Source: Flavobacterium tibetense
Lineage (GTDB): Bacteria; Bacteroidota; Bacteroidia; Flavobacteriales; Flavobacteriaceae
Assembly (NCBI RefSeq): GCF_003293845.1
Contig: NZ_QLST01000002.1
Location: 62,001 to 126,000, forward strand
Reading direction: 5' to 3'
Length of the DNA: 64,000 nucleotides
A program made the translations under genes and the position numbers. The notes beneath the pieces are model-generated. The model ran no database searches, was not told the DNA's origin, and saw nothing but the letters and a program-made list of their open reading frames with translations. Below, one piece after another: positions 16,512 to 25,819 of the stretch (positions are counted from its first letter, which is position 1; each line of letters begins with the position of its first letter).

Positions 16512-18062
16512 TTATTGTATTTCAAAAGTACATGGAGCTGTTTTTTTCAACATAATTGCACTTCCACGTAATTTAGTTTTAATTTCACTGATGATAATGA
16601 TATCACCTCTAGTAGCTTTCGAAATAGCTGCTCTAGCTCTACCGTCCATTTTATTTCCAGAAACCACAATAGTAGGTTGTCCAGGAACTTTAATATTGAA
16701 ACCAGTAACATCAATACCTAATTCAAAATCAAAGTCTTCTAAAACTGCAGTTACACTAGCAATTTCTAAACCATTTTTTTGACCTTTAGCTGCCATTTCT
16801 CCTCTAATTTTTCCTTGAGGAGCTGGAATATCCTTGATACGGAAAGTCTTTTTATCAGCTACTGTTTGTCCGTCAGGTAATTTACCTGTTACATTAATTG
16901 TAACTTCACGACCTTGACCTGGACTCATGTTATACTGACCAGTTTTTGAACCTTTAGTCAAACCTTGAGCATTAGCTGTAACTTTATCATCAGAGATACC
17001 TGCAAATGAAATTGTCATTGGGTTAACAACACCACGATAAACAACATTCATTTTATCAGCAGAAATATTAGCTGAATTTGGCTTAGGAACAACTACATAG
17101 TTACCTTTGATATCAATATCAACAGGTTTTCCTTCTTCCATGAAAGTAAATTTACCAGTAATATCATGCTCACCAACACTACCTGTATTGAAGTTTAACA
17201 TTACTTGACCATCAACTAAGTTTTTAGCTAAATCTTGTTCAACACCGTTAACAACAACTTTAGTAGGAACTGTAGACTTGTCATAACGACCTAAAACTAC
17301 TTTACCTTTAAATTGCTCTCCAGCGAAGAAAGCTGATTTTTCTGGAATAACGATTGCGTTATAATTCTTAAAAGAAGCTGCTGCTTTTAAAGTATTTCCT
17401 AACAATACATTGTAAACACCTGACTCAACATTTTTTACATCATTTTGTAAAGCTGTTAATTTAGCCATTGTTGCAATTGCAGGAAAACCTTTAAAGTGGT
17501 AGTCTAAATATTTTTTATTTACACCTTCACCATCTTTAATATCAGCAGTAGAAAACTTAGTTTCTACTTCTTTTAATAAAGGTTGAAAAGTTGCTCCTTG
17601 TCCTAATAAAGCTTTTAAATCCGCTTTGTATTTATCAAATGCAGCAATAATTTCTTTTCCTTTTGGTGAATATCCGTCACCTTGAAACCATAACTCATCA
17701 ATAGTTGACTTGTCCATTGCTTCGAAAGGTAATTTACCGTTTTCTTTCTCAAAACCACCTTCAATTCCTTTAGACAAAGAACCTATGTAGTTATAAAATT
17801 CATCGGATATTTTTTTTGCTTGGTTAGCTTTTTTAAATGGTTCAGCATAACGATCTGGTTCATCTGAAGCTTTAGTCTCTAATTGACCTAATAAAGCTTG
17901 ATTAGATTGTGATTGATTCGTGTTTGCTGTCTCAAATTTTTCATTCATCAAACCAAAAGCGGTAAGTACCTCTTTTGACATATTTAAAGCTAACATCGCG
18001 ATGAAAACCAAGTACATTAGGTTAATCATCTTCTGTCTAGGGGTTAAATTTCCTCCTGCCAT
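16512..18062 (-). CDS. gldM: Gliding motility / type IX secretion motor protein GldM
   Basis: 516 residues. A short cytoplasmic start (MAGGNLTPRQKMINLMYLVF) leads to one transmembrane helix (about 13-32), then a long periplasmic region of four domains. GldM and GldL form the proton-motive-force motor that powers T9SS export and gliding, with GldM spanning the periplasm towards the GldKN ring. The KMINLMYLVFIAMLALN helix is nearly invariant in the family and includes the region contacting GldL. It lies between gldL (55-base gap) and gldN (48-base gap) in one transcription unit. Confidence 0.97.
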   Translation of the reverse strand: MAGGNLTPRQKMINLMYLVFIAMLALNMSKEVLTAFGLMNEKFETANTNQSQSNQALLGQLETKASDEPDRYAEPFKKANQAKKISDEFYNYIGSLSKGIEGGFEKENGKLPFEAMDKSTIDELWFQGDGYSPKGKEIIAAFDKYKADLKALLGQGATFQPLLKEVETKFSTADIKDGEGVNKKYLDYHFKGFPAIATMAKLTALQNDVKNVESGVYNVLLGNTLKAAASFKNYNAIVIPEKSAFFAGEQFKGKVVLGRYDKSTVPTKVVVNGVEQDLAKNLVDGQVMLNFNTGSVGEHDITGKFTFMEEGKPVDIDIKGNYVVVPKPNSANISADKMNVVYRGVVNPMTISFAGISDDKVTANAQGLTKGSKTGQYNMSPGQGREVTINVTGKLPDGQTVADKKTFRIKDIPAPQGKIRGEMAAKGQKNGLEIASVTAVLEDFDFELGIDVTGFNIKVPGQPTIVVSGNKMDGRARAAISKATRGDIIIISEIKTKLRGSAIMLKKTAPCTFEIQ

Positions 18063-18117
18063 TTTTCCTAATTAGTTTTTTTTAATTAATAATAATTTAA
18101 AATTAAGATAAAACTAA

Positions 18118-18750
18118 TTATCCTCTATTGCTCATAGCTGAAAGCATTCCTCCATAAACTGCATTTAAAGACGCAATATTTGAAGTCATTGACTGCATTT
18201 GCTCTTTTAATTTAGCAGCGTTTTCTGCAATTTCTTTATTAGCCTCAGCATTCTTAGAAGCGCTATCTAATTGCATTTTATACAATCCATTTAAAGCTTC
18301 CATTGATGCAGCAGCTGATGTCATTTCTTCTGCATATTTCTTTTGAGAAGCCATAGCATCTACAGTAGGAGCAATTCCTTTAGCAGCACCTTCGAAATTT
18401 TTGATACTATTTCCTAAGCTTGCCATTAATTCTCCATCAATTTTAGCTTCTTTTAACATATTGTCTAATTTTTGAGACAATAATCCTTGAGCTTCAGCTG
18501 GGTTTTCTTTTTTGTCTTTAGCTTTTGCCTCTCCACCTGCTAATTCAGGATAAACAAGAGACCAGTCTAAATCTACAGCAGGCTTATCAAAAGCTGCCAA
18601 ACCGAAGATTGCCGCCTCAGTCAATAATCCTACAATAAGCATTGGTCCTGCACCAGGCCAGTGCATTAATTTAAAAAGCGCTCCAACAATTACTACTGCC
18701 GCTCCCATTCCGTAAAGAAAAACTTCTACTTTTTTTGGTAAAATTCCCAT
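18118..18750 (-). CDS. gldL: Gliding motility / type IX secretion motor protein GldL
   Basis: 210 residues. Two transmembrane helices near the N-terminus (about 10-28 and 34-53, with FKLMHWPGAGPMLIVG between) carry the conserved motor residues, including Glu in LLTEAAIFGL. A cytoplasmic Ala/Glu/Lys-rich coiled region (about 85-205) follows. GldL pentamers surround the GldM dimer to form the inner-membrane motor. Length and layout match the family. The gap to gldK is 51 bases. Confidence 0.97.
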   Translation of the reverse strand: MGILPKKVEVFLYGMGAAVVIVGALFKLMHWPGAGPMLIVGLLTEAAIFGLAAFDKPAVDLDWSLVYPELAGGEAKAKDKKENPAEAQGLLSQKLDNMLKEAKIDGELMASLGNSIKNFEGAAKGIAPTVDAMASQKKYAEEMTSAAASMEALNGLYKMQLDSASKNAEANKEIAENAAKLKEQMQSMTSNIASLNAVYGGMLSAMSNRG

Positions 18751-18801
18751 AATAAATAATTTTAGTTAGTTAAGTTAAATATAAAAAATTGGTTAAAAAT
18801 A

Positions 18802-20169
18802 CTATTTTGGCGCTGTTCCAGTTGCCGCTGTACCCATATAATCTTGTACAGTTCTGAAACCAATGTAACTTCTAGCAGAGTCAGCATATTCAAAGTCACG
18901 AGTTGAAACTTGCAAGAAGTATCCAACATCTTTCCAAGAACCACCTCTTACAACTTTTCTTTGATTTTTTGCATCAGCAACATTAGGATTCATTGTTGAA
19001 ACAAATTCATATGCAGATGGACTGTAAGCGGATTGCGTCCACTCAGCTACGTTACCAGCCATGTTGTACAAATTGTACTCGTTTGGCTCATACGATTTAG
19101 CTTCTACAGTATATAACGCTCCGTCAGCAGCATAATCTCCTCTATTTGGCTTGAAGTTAGCCATAAAACAACCTCTGTCATTTTTAGCATAAGGACCACC
19201 CCAAGGGAAAGTTGCAGATTCGATTCCACCTCTAGCAGAATATTCCCACTCAGCTTCTGTTGGTAAACGGAAAGAATTGATTTGATCTCTTCCTTTTTTC
19301 TTTTTAATATATGAATTCTTATAAAGTGTTCTCCAAGCACAAAAGGCTTTAGCTTGATTCCAAGTAACTCCAACTACAGGGTATTCACCATAAGCTTGGT
19401 GCCAAAAGTAATCGTTATGCATTGGCTCATTATAAGAATAAGCAAAATCTTTGATCCAAACAGTCGTATCAGGGTAAATTTCTATAGGAGGATTATCATC
19501 ATACAATCCTTTTCTCCCTTTTTTCTTAACTGCTTTATTCCAGTCAACTTCTCTATATCTAAATTGTAATTTAGACACATCAATAGTTTTCAACCCGTTG
19601 TATGATTCAGATTCTGGCAAATACATTGAATCCATCACCTCAACATAGTATTCATCTGGATACTTTTGAGGCTCTTTAATCAATTTAGTTTTCTTATTCA
19701 GTTTTCTACCCGCATATTGATCATCATCAGTACCAACACTATAGTAGTTTTCATACATATATTTGTCATATGGCGTCATGTTTGCAGGATCCGCATCATT
19801 AAATGCAAACTCTCCAATTCCACCTGAACCAGGCTTCTGACCTACCTCATCAGCAAGAATAGCCAATCTCGTTCTAATAATAGAATCTTTTACCCATTCA
19901 ATAAACTGACGGTATTCGCTATTAGTAATTTCTGTTTCGTCCATATAAAAAGAACGCACAGTAACTGTTTTGGTTGGAGCATCTTGGATATTAGCCAAAT
20001 CATCATCTGATTTACCCATAATAAAGGCTCCTCCAGGCACAAGTGTCATACCATATGGCTTCTCAGGATGCCATTTTCTGCCTTTAACACCTACTAATTC
20101 GCCTCTATCTCCTTTACCACAACTGATAAATAATGACAAGATTGCTGTAAATGCAACTAACTTCTTCAT
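18802..20169 (-). CDS. gldK: Gliding motility lipoprotein GldK
   Basis: 455 residues. A lipoprotein signal (MKKLVAFTAILSLFISC) places the lipid on Cys17. The rest is a formylglycine-generating-enzyme/sulfatase-modifying-factor-like domain (MTLVPGGAFIMGKSDDD, FRLPTEAEWEYSARGG, YNMAGNVAEWTQSAY, VVRGGSW). The FGE fold is used structurally: GldK builds the outer-membrane ring with GldN. It is the first gene of gldKLMN. The 140-base region upstream holds the likely promoter of the operon and very long A/T tracts, but I could not fix a clear -33/-7 pair. Confidence 0.97.
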   Translation of the reverse strand: MKKLVAFTAILSLFISCGKGDRGELVGVKGRKWHPEKPYGMTLVPGGAFIMGKSDDDLANIQDAPTKTVTVRSFYMDETEITNSEYRQFIEWVKDSIIRTRLAILADEVGQKPGSGGIGEFAFNDADPANMTPYDKYMYENYYSVGTDDDQYAGRKLNKKTKLIKEPQKYPDEYYVEVMDSMYLPESESYNGLKTIDVSKLQFRYREVDWNKAVKKKGRKGLYDDNPPIEIYPDTTVWIKDFAYSYNEPMHNDYFWHQAYGEYPVVGVTWNQAKAFCAWRTLYKNSYIKKKKGRDQINSFRLPTEAEWEYSARGGIESATFPWGGPYAKNDRGCFMANFKPNRGDYAADGALYTVEAKSYEPNEYNLYNMAGNVAEWTQSAYSPSAYEFVSTMNPNVADAKNQRKVVRGGSWKDVGYFLQVSTRDFEYADSARSYIGFRTVQDYMGTAATGTAPK

Positions 20170-20311
20170 ATAAATTTGGGTTAATGTATTTTTACTTTTA
20201 AGGGCGTAAACCTATTCAATAATTTTGAAAAAAACAATTTTTTTTTTCAAAACCTTAAAAAAAACTTAATTTTTTATTTTAAACACTTCAAAATCAACTA
20301 CAGAAAAATAC

Positions 20312-21463
20312 TTAAAACACATTACGCCTTTGTGCTTTCCACCATCTTTCTGGTATTTCTTGCTCGCAAGATGCTAAATAATCATCATGTGTGCAAGGTA
20401 ATAACGTATTTCTTTTTAATTTATTATTAACATTTGAAATAAATGGTATTTCAATCCACCATCTTCCTGTTTTATCACTCTTATAAAAAACCAATTCTTC
20501 TTCCTCTATTGGAACAATATACTTTAAATAATTGTCTTTAACTCCAAAAGGATACTCATTTGAACGAAATGCTATCCCTTCTATAAAATACCAAACCATT
20601 TGTGACACTAAAACAACTTCTTTAGGTGTTGGTGCAAAATTAAAAACCCCAAAAGAACTTACCTTATCACTTATTCCAGCATATCTTGCTAATGCACAAA
20701 TTTCTTTTCCAGAAAAACCATTAGGTATGAAATTAGAAAAATTACCAGAATATGATGATTGCACACTTGTCATATCCACACTAACTAGATCAGTATCTCT
20801 AAAAACAGGTTCTGCCAATGCTAAATTCACTGAAACTTCACCTAATCTATACGCTTCAAAATACAATTTCTCAATTAAATCAATTTCCTCTTGAGAATTA
20901 TAGTACGTTTGAAAGCCAATATTACAAAAATTAAATAGATTATTTGGCTCGTCAACAATAATCTTTGACAAAAAAGATTGACTTGGTGAATTATTTTCTT
21001 TAGCAAAGTCAAATCTACTATCTATGCTTGTTAAATTTACTAATTGGTCCAGATTATCATATGCACGGTACATGGCATAGGTTAAATCTTGAGACCCTCC
21101 TATTATAATAGGTATAATTTGTTTTCTAAGTAAATCTTCAGAAATACTTTTTACCAAAAAATAAGTATCTTCAATACTTTCACCAGCTTGAATGGTTCCT
21201 AAATCAGCAATAGCTACATTCCAATTCCCAGGAAACATGGCATAAAAACTCTTTCTGAAATTTAAAAAATCTTCATCAGTAGTATTAGTTTCTAAATTTC
21301 CTCTATATTCATTAACCGTTAGGATAGCTACATCGATGTTTTCCAGATTTGGAAAATCTGTTGTAGTATTAAATACTGCTTTCCTTCCTAATGTTTGAGT
21401 GGAAAGTGAAGCAACATAAGATACCAATTCGTCACTAACGGGCTGTAGAAAATCGAATACCAT
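20312..21463 (-). CDS. Arginase/formimidoylglutamase-fold protein with altered metal site
   Basis: 383 residues. The overall pattern of the ureohydrolase family is present: a glycine turn IIIGGSQDLTYAMY where enzymes have GGDHS or GGNHE, TSIDSRFD where enzymes have DAHxD, and LVSVDMTSVQSS where enzymes have FDxDxxDP. Several Mn-binding histidines and aspartates are therefore replaced, so arginase or formiminoglutamase catalysis looks doubtful. A gene like this sits between topA and the gld cluster in Flavobacterium, and relatives are usually annotated as formimidoylglutamase. It is read with topA: the gap is only three bases, so they are probably cotranscribed. Confidence 0.75.
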   Translation of the reverse strand: MVFDFLQPVSDELVSYVASLSTQTLGRKAVFNTTTDFPNLENIDVAILTVNEYRGNLETNTTDEDFLNFRKSFYAMFPGNWNVAIADLGTIQAGESIEDTYFLVKSISEDLLRKQIIPIIIGGSQDLTYAMYRAYDNLDQLVNLTSIDSRFDFAKENNSPSQSFLSKIIVDEPNNLFNFCNIGFQTYYNSQEEIDLIEKLYFEAYRLGEVSVNLALAEPVFRDTDLVSVDMTSVQSSYSGNFSNFIPNGFSGKEICALARYAGISDKVSSFGVFNFAPTPKEVVLVSQMVWYFIEGIAFRSNEYPFGVKDNYLKYIVPIEEEELVFYKSDKTGRWWIEIPFISNVNNKLKRNTLLPCTHDDYLASCEQEIPERWWKAQRRNVF

Positions 21464-21466
21464 TTA

Positions 21467-23968
21467 CTATTTCTTTTTTGCTGTTGATTTTTTCGCAGGC
21501 GTTTTTTTAGTTGCAGCTTTTTTAGCTGGTGCCTTTTTCTCAATCATTTCTTGAACTTGTGCCAATGTTAATTTTGAAGCATCAACATCTTTACTCAACT
21601 CAATTTTAATTTTACCTTTTGTGATTACCGAACGTCCCCAACGTGCTTTTTCCACCTTAATACCTTCTTCTTTCCAATCATGAAGTACTTTATCAATATC
21701 TTTCTGCTGCTTTTCTTCAATTAACTCATTCAAATCTGACTGAGATAAATTATCGAAGTTGTATTTCTTATTTACATTGATGAACATGCCATTCCATTTA
21801 ATGAAAGGACCAAAACGCCCCACTCCTTTTTGAATTGGCAATCCATCATAAGTTCCGATTGGTGCATCTGCTTGAATTTTCTCATCAATTAAGCCTTGTG
21901 CGGTTTCCATGGTTACATCCATTGGATCCATGCCTTTTGGTAACGAAATAAATTGGGTTCCAAATTTCACATAAGGTCCGAAACGACCATTATTTACTTC
22001 AATTTCTTCTCCTTTATATGTACCTAATTGTTTTGGAAGTAAAAACAAGTTCAATACTTCTTCTAACGTGATATTCCCAATATTTTGATCTTGTCGTAAA
22101 CTTGCAAATTGCTTGTTTTCTTCATCAATATCGCCAATTTGAGCCATCGCTCCATATTTCCCTAAACGGACAGAAACTTGTTTTCCTGATACAGGATGCA
22201 CTCCTAAAATACGTTCTCCGCTTTCTCTATCTGCATTTTTCTCAACATCTACTACATTTGGATGGAAATGCTTATAGAAATCATTCATCATTTTAGCCCA
22301 ATCTACTTTACCTTCAGCAATTTCGTCGAAATCTTGCTCTACTTTTGCTGTGAAATTGTAATCTAAAATAGTTGCAAAGTTTTTCACTAAGAAATCATTT
22401 ACGATAATTCCAATATCGGTTGGAACCAATTTCCCTTTGTCGGAACCAACATTTTCAGTTAAAATTTGCGCTTTTACTTCGCTATTTTTTAAAACTATCT
22501 GCGTGTATTTTCTTTCTTGCCCTTCAAAACTTCCTTTTTCAACATACGTTCTGGCAATAATCGTAGAAATCGTTGGCGCATACGTAGACGGACGACCAAT
22601 TCCTAATTCTTCCAATTTTTTAACCAAAGAAGCTTCCGTGTAGCGACTTGGCGGACGCGAGAAACGTTCCGTAGCCGTGATATAATTATTTGTAAGCTTT
22701 TCATTTATTTTTAAAGCAGGTAACATTCCTTCTTGTTCTTCATCGTCGTCGTCATTGCCTTCTAAATACACTTTTAAGAAACCTTCAAATTTGATTACTT
22801 CTCCAGTTGCTGTAAACGCTTCTGAATGATTACTCGCTTCGATTTTTACATTGGTTCTTTCTAATTCAGCATCGCTCATTTGAGAAGCTAATGTTCTTTT
22901 CCAAATTAAATCATATAAACGTGCTTGATCTCTATCAATATCAACTGTGTGACGCGACATATCCGTTGGACGAATGGCCTCATGTGCTTCTTGCGCTCCT
23001 TTTGATTTGGTATTGAAATTTCTTGGCTTCGAAAATTCTTTTCCGTAGTAACTTGTAATTTCAGCTTGAGCGGCTGCCATTGCTTCTTGCGATAAGTTTA
23101 CACTATCGGTTCTCATATAAGTTATAAGTCCAGCTTCGTACAAACGTTGCGCAATTTGCATCGTAATTCCAACAGGCAAATACAATTTTCTGGCTGCTTC
23201 TTGTTGCAACGTTGAAGTTGTAAAAGGTGCTGCTGGTGATTTTTTTGTGGGTTTTGTTTCTAAATCTCCTACTTTGTAAGAGGAGCCCATATTTTTATTT
23301 AAGAAATCTTCTGCTTCTTTTTTAGTTGCAAAATTCTTGGGCAATTTTGCTTTGAAAGATTTTCCAGCTTCGTTTGTAAATTCAGCTGTAATGCTGTAAG
23401 AAGCTTCTGGATTGAAGTTTTGAATTTCACGTTCGCGTTCTACAATCAAACGAACCGAAACCGATTGCACACGACCAGCTGATAATCCACCTTTAACTTT
23501 TTTCCAAAGTACGGGAGATAATTCGTATCCTACTAATCTATCTAAAACTCTACGAGCTTGTTGTGCGTTTACTAAGTTGTAATCAATTCCTCTCGGATTT
23601 TCGATTGCTTTTTGAATCGCTGATTTTGTAATCTCATGAAAAACAATACGTTTTGTTTTTTCTGGTTTTAATTTTAACTCTTCCGCTAAGTGCCAAGAAA
23701 TTGCTTCTCCCTCACGGTCCTCATCGGAAGCCAACCAAACCATATCGGCATTTTTAGCTAATCCTTTTAATTTAGTAACCAAAGCTTTTTTATCAGGCGA
23801 AACCTCATATTTGGGTTTAAATCCGTTTTCTACATCTACTCCAATCTCTCTCGAAGGTAAATCTGCAATATGTCCGTAACTTGATTCAACTTGATACTCA
23901 CTTCCTAGAAATTTTTCGATGGTTTTTGCCTTTGCTGGTGACTCAACGATTACTAAATTCTTTGCCAT
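21467..23968 (-). CDS. topA: DNA topoisomerase I
   Basis: 833 residues from the ATG at 23966-23968 (MAKNLVIVESPAKAKTIEKFLG). An N-terminal Toprim domain (ESPAKAKT, then SDEDREGEAISWHL), the active-site region GLITYMRTDSVN with the nucleophilic Tyr, and C-terminal repeats of GRFGPYVKFG type are all seen. A Lys/Ala/Pro/Thr-rich tail replaces zinc fingers. It relaxes negative supercoils behind RNA polymerase. A longer frame of 54 extra codons crosses the TACTTTTG -7 box at 23988-23995, so the internal ATG is taken as the start. Confidence 0.97.
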   Translation of the reverse strand: MAKNLVIVESPAKAKTIEKFLGSEYQVESSYGHIADLPSREIGVDVENGFKPKYEVSPDKKALVTKLKGLAKNADMVWLASDEDREGEAISWHLAEELKLKPEKTKRIVFHEITKSAIQKAIENPRGIDYNLVNAQQARRVLDRLVGYELSPVLWKKVKGGLSAGRVQSVSVRLIVEREREIQNFNPEASYSITAEFTNEAGKSFKAKLPKNFATKKEAEDFLNKNMGSSYKVGDLETKPTKKSPAAPFTTSTLQQEAARKLYLPVGITMQIAQRLYEAGLITYMRTDSVNLSQEAMAAAQAEITSYYGKEFSKPRNFNTKSKGAQEAHEAIRPTDMSRHTVDIDRDQARLYDLIWKRTLASQMSDAELERTNVKIEASNHSEAFTATGEVIKFEGFLKVYLEGNDDDDEEQEGMLPALKINEKLTNNYITATERFSRPPSRYTEASLVKKLEELGIGRPSTYAPTISTIIARTYVEKGSFEGQERKYTQIVLKNSEVKAQILTENVGSDKGKLVPTDIGIIVNDFLVKNFATILDYNFTAKVEQDFDEIAEGKVDWAKMMNDFYKHFHPNVVDVEKNADRESGERILGVHPVSGKQVSVRLGKYGAMAQIGDIDEENKQFASLRQDQNIGNITLEEVLNLFLLPKQLGTYKGEEIEVNNGRFGPYVKFGTQFISLPKGMDPMDVTMETAQGLIDEKIQADAPIGTYDGLPIQKGVGRFGPFIKWNGMFINVNKKYNFDNLSQSDLNELIEEKQQKDIDKVLHDWKEEGIKVEKARWGRSVITKGKIKIELSKDVDASKLTLAQVQEMIEKKAPAKKAATKKTPAKKSTAKKK

Positions 23969-23987
23969 TTCACTTTTTTTTGAATCG

Positions 23988-24016
23988 CAAAAGTATCTAT
24001 TTTTTTTAAATTCCAA
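23988..24016 (-). promoter_or_regulatory. Promoter of topA (-33 TTG and -7 TACTTTTG)
   Basis: On the minus strand TTG (24014-24016) is followed after 18 bases by TACTTTTG (23988-23995), matching the Bacteroidota TTTG-n-TAnnTTTG promoter. It lies about 20 bases before the topA ATG. Confidence 0.7.
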
Positions 24017-24107
24017 CGGCTCTTTCCTTTTTTTACCCATAAATAACCATTTTATTGGATGATTTACACCTATATATATAGTATACAAAAACACCTTTAG
24101 TATATTG

Positions 24108-24172
24108 CCTAACCCTGATAGAAGCGACACCGTGTAAAGCGGATAGCAGGAAAATGGACTACAAAAACACCC
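24108..24172 (+). ncRNA. Candidate structured intergenic element, copy B (short form)
   Basis: The plus strand carries CCCTGATAGAAGCGAC, a short spacer, then GCGGATAGCAGGAAAATGG and an A-run before CACCC. The arms CCTG and CAGG pair. In copies A and C the equivalent arms are CCAG and CTGG, a compensatory change. The layout matches a paired-arm element that I recall as recurrent in Flavobacterium intergenic regions. It lies about 70 bases upstream of the miaB -7 box, so it is probably not in the miaB mRNA. Confidence 0.5.
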
Positions 24173-24219
24173 GAGCGATTCGTTCCAAAATAAAATAGTG
24201 TTAAACCTTTTCTGCCATC

Positions 24220-24251
24220 TTGTCAGATTTTAGATTTTAGTATTATCTTTG
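24220..24251 (+). promoter_or_regulatory. Promoter of miaB
   Basis: TTG (24220-24222) is followed after 21 bases by TATCTTTG (24244-24251), 25 bases before the ATG at 24277. Confidence 0.65.
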
Positions 24252-24276
24252 CAATCCGATTATTCGGAATGATTTA

Positions 24277-25740
24277 ATGGAAATCTTTGATATGGAAAAG
24301 GTAATTGATGAAAACAAACAAGGTCAGAGTTTAGTACTTGACCAAAAAGAAGGAAATACAAAAAAACTTTTTATAGAGAGTTATGGTTGCCAAATGAACT
24401 TTTCGGACAGCGAAATTGTAGCATCTATTCTTTATGAAAACGGATATAATACCACTCAAAATCTAGAAGATGCTGATTTGGTTTTGGTAAATACTTGCTC
24501 TATTCGTGATAAGGCGGAACAAACCATTCGTAAACGTTTAGAAAAATACAACGCGGTTAAGAAAATTAATCCAACCATGAAAGTTGGAGTTTTAGGTTGT
24601 ATGGCTGAGCGTTTAAAAAGTCAGTTTCTAGAAGAAGAAAAAATTGTTGACATGGTCGTTGGACCAGATGCATACAAAGATTTACCTAATTTATTAGCCG
24701 AAGTTGAAGAAGGAAGAGATGCTATCAACGTAATTCTTTCGAAAGAAGAAACCTATGGCGATATTTCTCCTGTTCGTTTAAATAGTAACGGAGTTAATGC
24801 TTTTGTATCCATTACAAGAGGTTGCGATAACATGTGTACGTTTTGCGTTGTTCCTTTTACACGTGGACGTGAGCGAAGCCGTGAACCGCAAAGTATTATT
24901 GACGAAATTCAAGATTTATACGATAGAGAATATAAAGAAGTTACGTTGTTAGGTCAAAACGTAGACAGTTACCTTTGGTATGGTGGCGGATTGAAAAAAG
25001 ACTACGATAAAGCTACCGAAATGCAAAAAGCTACAGCGGTTGATTTTGCGCAATTGTTAGACAAATGTGCCACCCTATTCCCAAAAATGCGTTTCAGATT
25101 CTCGACTTCAAATCCGCAAGATATGCATGTGGAAGTGATTCAAACCATGGCGAAACACCATAATATTTGTAATTACATTCACTTACCTGTTCAAAGTGGA
25201 AGCACAAGAGTTCTAAAAGAAATGAATCGTCAACACACGCGTGAAGAATACATGGCGTTGATTGATAAAATATACTCAATTATTCCAGATATTTCATTAT
25301 CGCAAGATATGATTGCTGGCTTTCCAACAGAAACTGAAGAAGATCATCAAGATACATTGAGTTTGATGGAATATGTAAAATATGATTTCGGATTTATGTT
25401 TGCGTATTCTGAACGTCCAGGAACTTTAGCCGCCAGAAAAATGGAAGATGATGTTCCAGAAGAAGTAAAGAAAAGACGTTTAAACGAAATCATTGATTTA
25501 CAACAAAGAATTGGTTTAGAAAGAACGCAACGTTTCATTGGCAAAGAAGTGGAAGTATTAATCGAAAAAGAATCCAAACGTTCTGATGCGCATTGGAGCG
25601 GTAGAAATTCACAAAATACCGTAGTGGTTTTCCCTAAAGAAAATTACAAAGTGGGCGAATTCGTAATGGTAAAAATCACCGATTGTACCGCTGCAACATT
25701 GATTGGAGAAGCAGTTGGATATTCTGAAATAATGAATTAA
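24277..25740 (+). CDS. miaB: tRNA-2-methylthio-N6-dimethylallyladenosine synthase MiaB
   Basis: 487 residues. The N-terminal UPF0004 domain holds the auxiliary-cluster cysteines ([26 protein letters not shown]). The radical SAM CxxxCxxC motif is [19 protein letters not shown]-terminal TRAM domain follows (about 410-480). MiaB adds the methylthio group to i6A37 in tRNAs that read codons starting with U. The ATG at 24277 follows a good promoter; a second ATG 15 bases on (MEKVIDENK) is possible. It leads the transcription unit that includes a sigma-54-type regulator and lptE. Confidence 0.97.
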   Translation: MEIFDMEKVIDENKQGQSLVLDQKEGNTKKLFIESYGCQMNFSDSEIVASILYENGYNTTQNLEDADLVLVNTCSIRDKAEQTIRKRLEKYNAVKKINPTMKVGVLGCMAERLKSQFLEEEKIVDMVVGPDAYKDLPNLLAEVEEGRDAINVILSKEETYGDISPVRLNSNGVNAFVSITRGCDNMCTFCVVPFTRGRERSREPQSIIDEIQDLYDREYKEVTLLGQNVDSYLWYGGGLKKDYDKATEMQKATAVDFAQLLDKCATLFPKMRFRFSTSNPQDMHVEVIQTMAKHHNICNYIHLPVQSGSTRVLKEMNRQHTREEYMALIDKIYSIIPDISLSQDMIAGFPTETEEDHQDTLSLMEYVKYDFGFMFAYSERPGTLAARKMEDDVPEEVKKRRLNEIIDLQQRIGLERTQRFIGKEVEVLIEKESKRSDAHWSGRNSQNTVVVFPKENYKVGEFVMVKITDCTAATLIGEAVGYSEIMN

Positions 25741-25748
25741 TTTTTTTG

Positions 25749-25811
25749 TTTCAAGTTTCAAGTTTAAAAGTTCCAAGTTAACTTTCTAAACCTGAAACTT
25801 GGAACCTGAAA
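25749..25811. repeat. Period-7 array arranged as inverted halves
   Basis: TTTCAAG units (25749-25755, 25756-25762) and TTCCAAG (25771-25777) on the left are answered on the right by complementary 7-mers CCTGAAA, CTTGGAA and CCTGAAA (25791-25811). The halves can form a long imperfect hairpin between miaB and the regulator gene. Confidence 0.75.
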
Positions 25812-25819
25812 CAAAATAT

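Noticed and set aside
23969..24130. N-terminal extension of TopA by 54 residues
   Set aside because: It runs through the promoter and has no family match; TopA starts MAKNLVIVESPAK.
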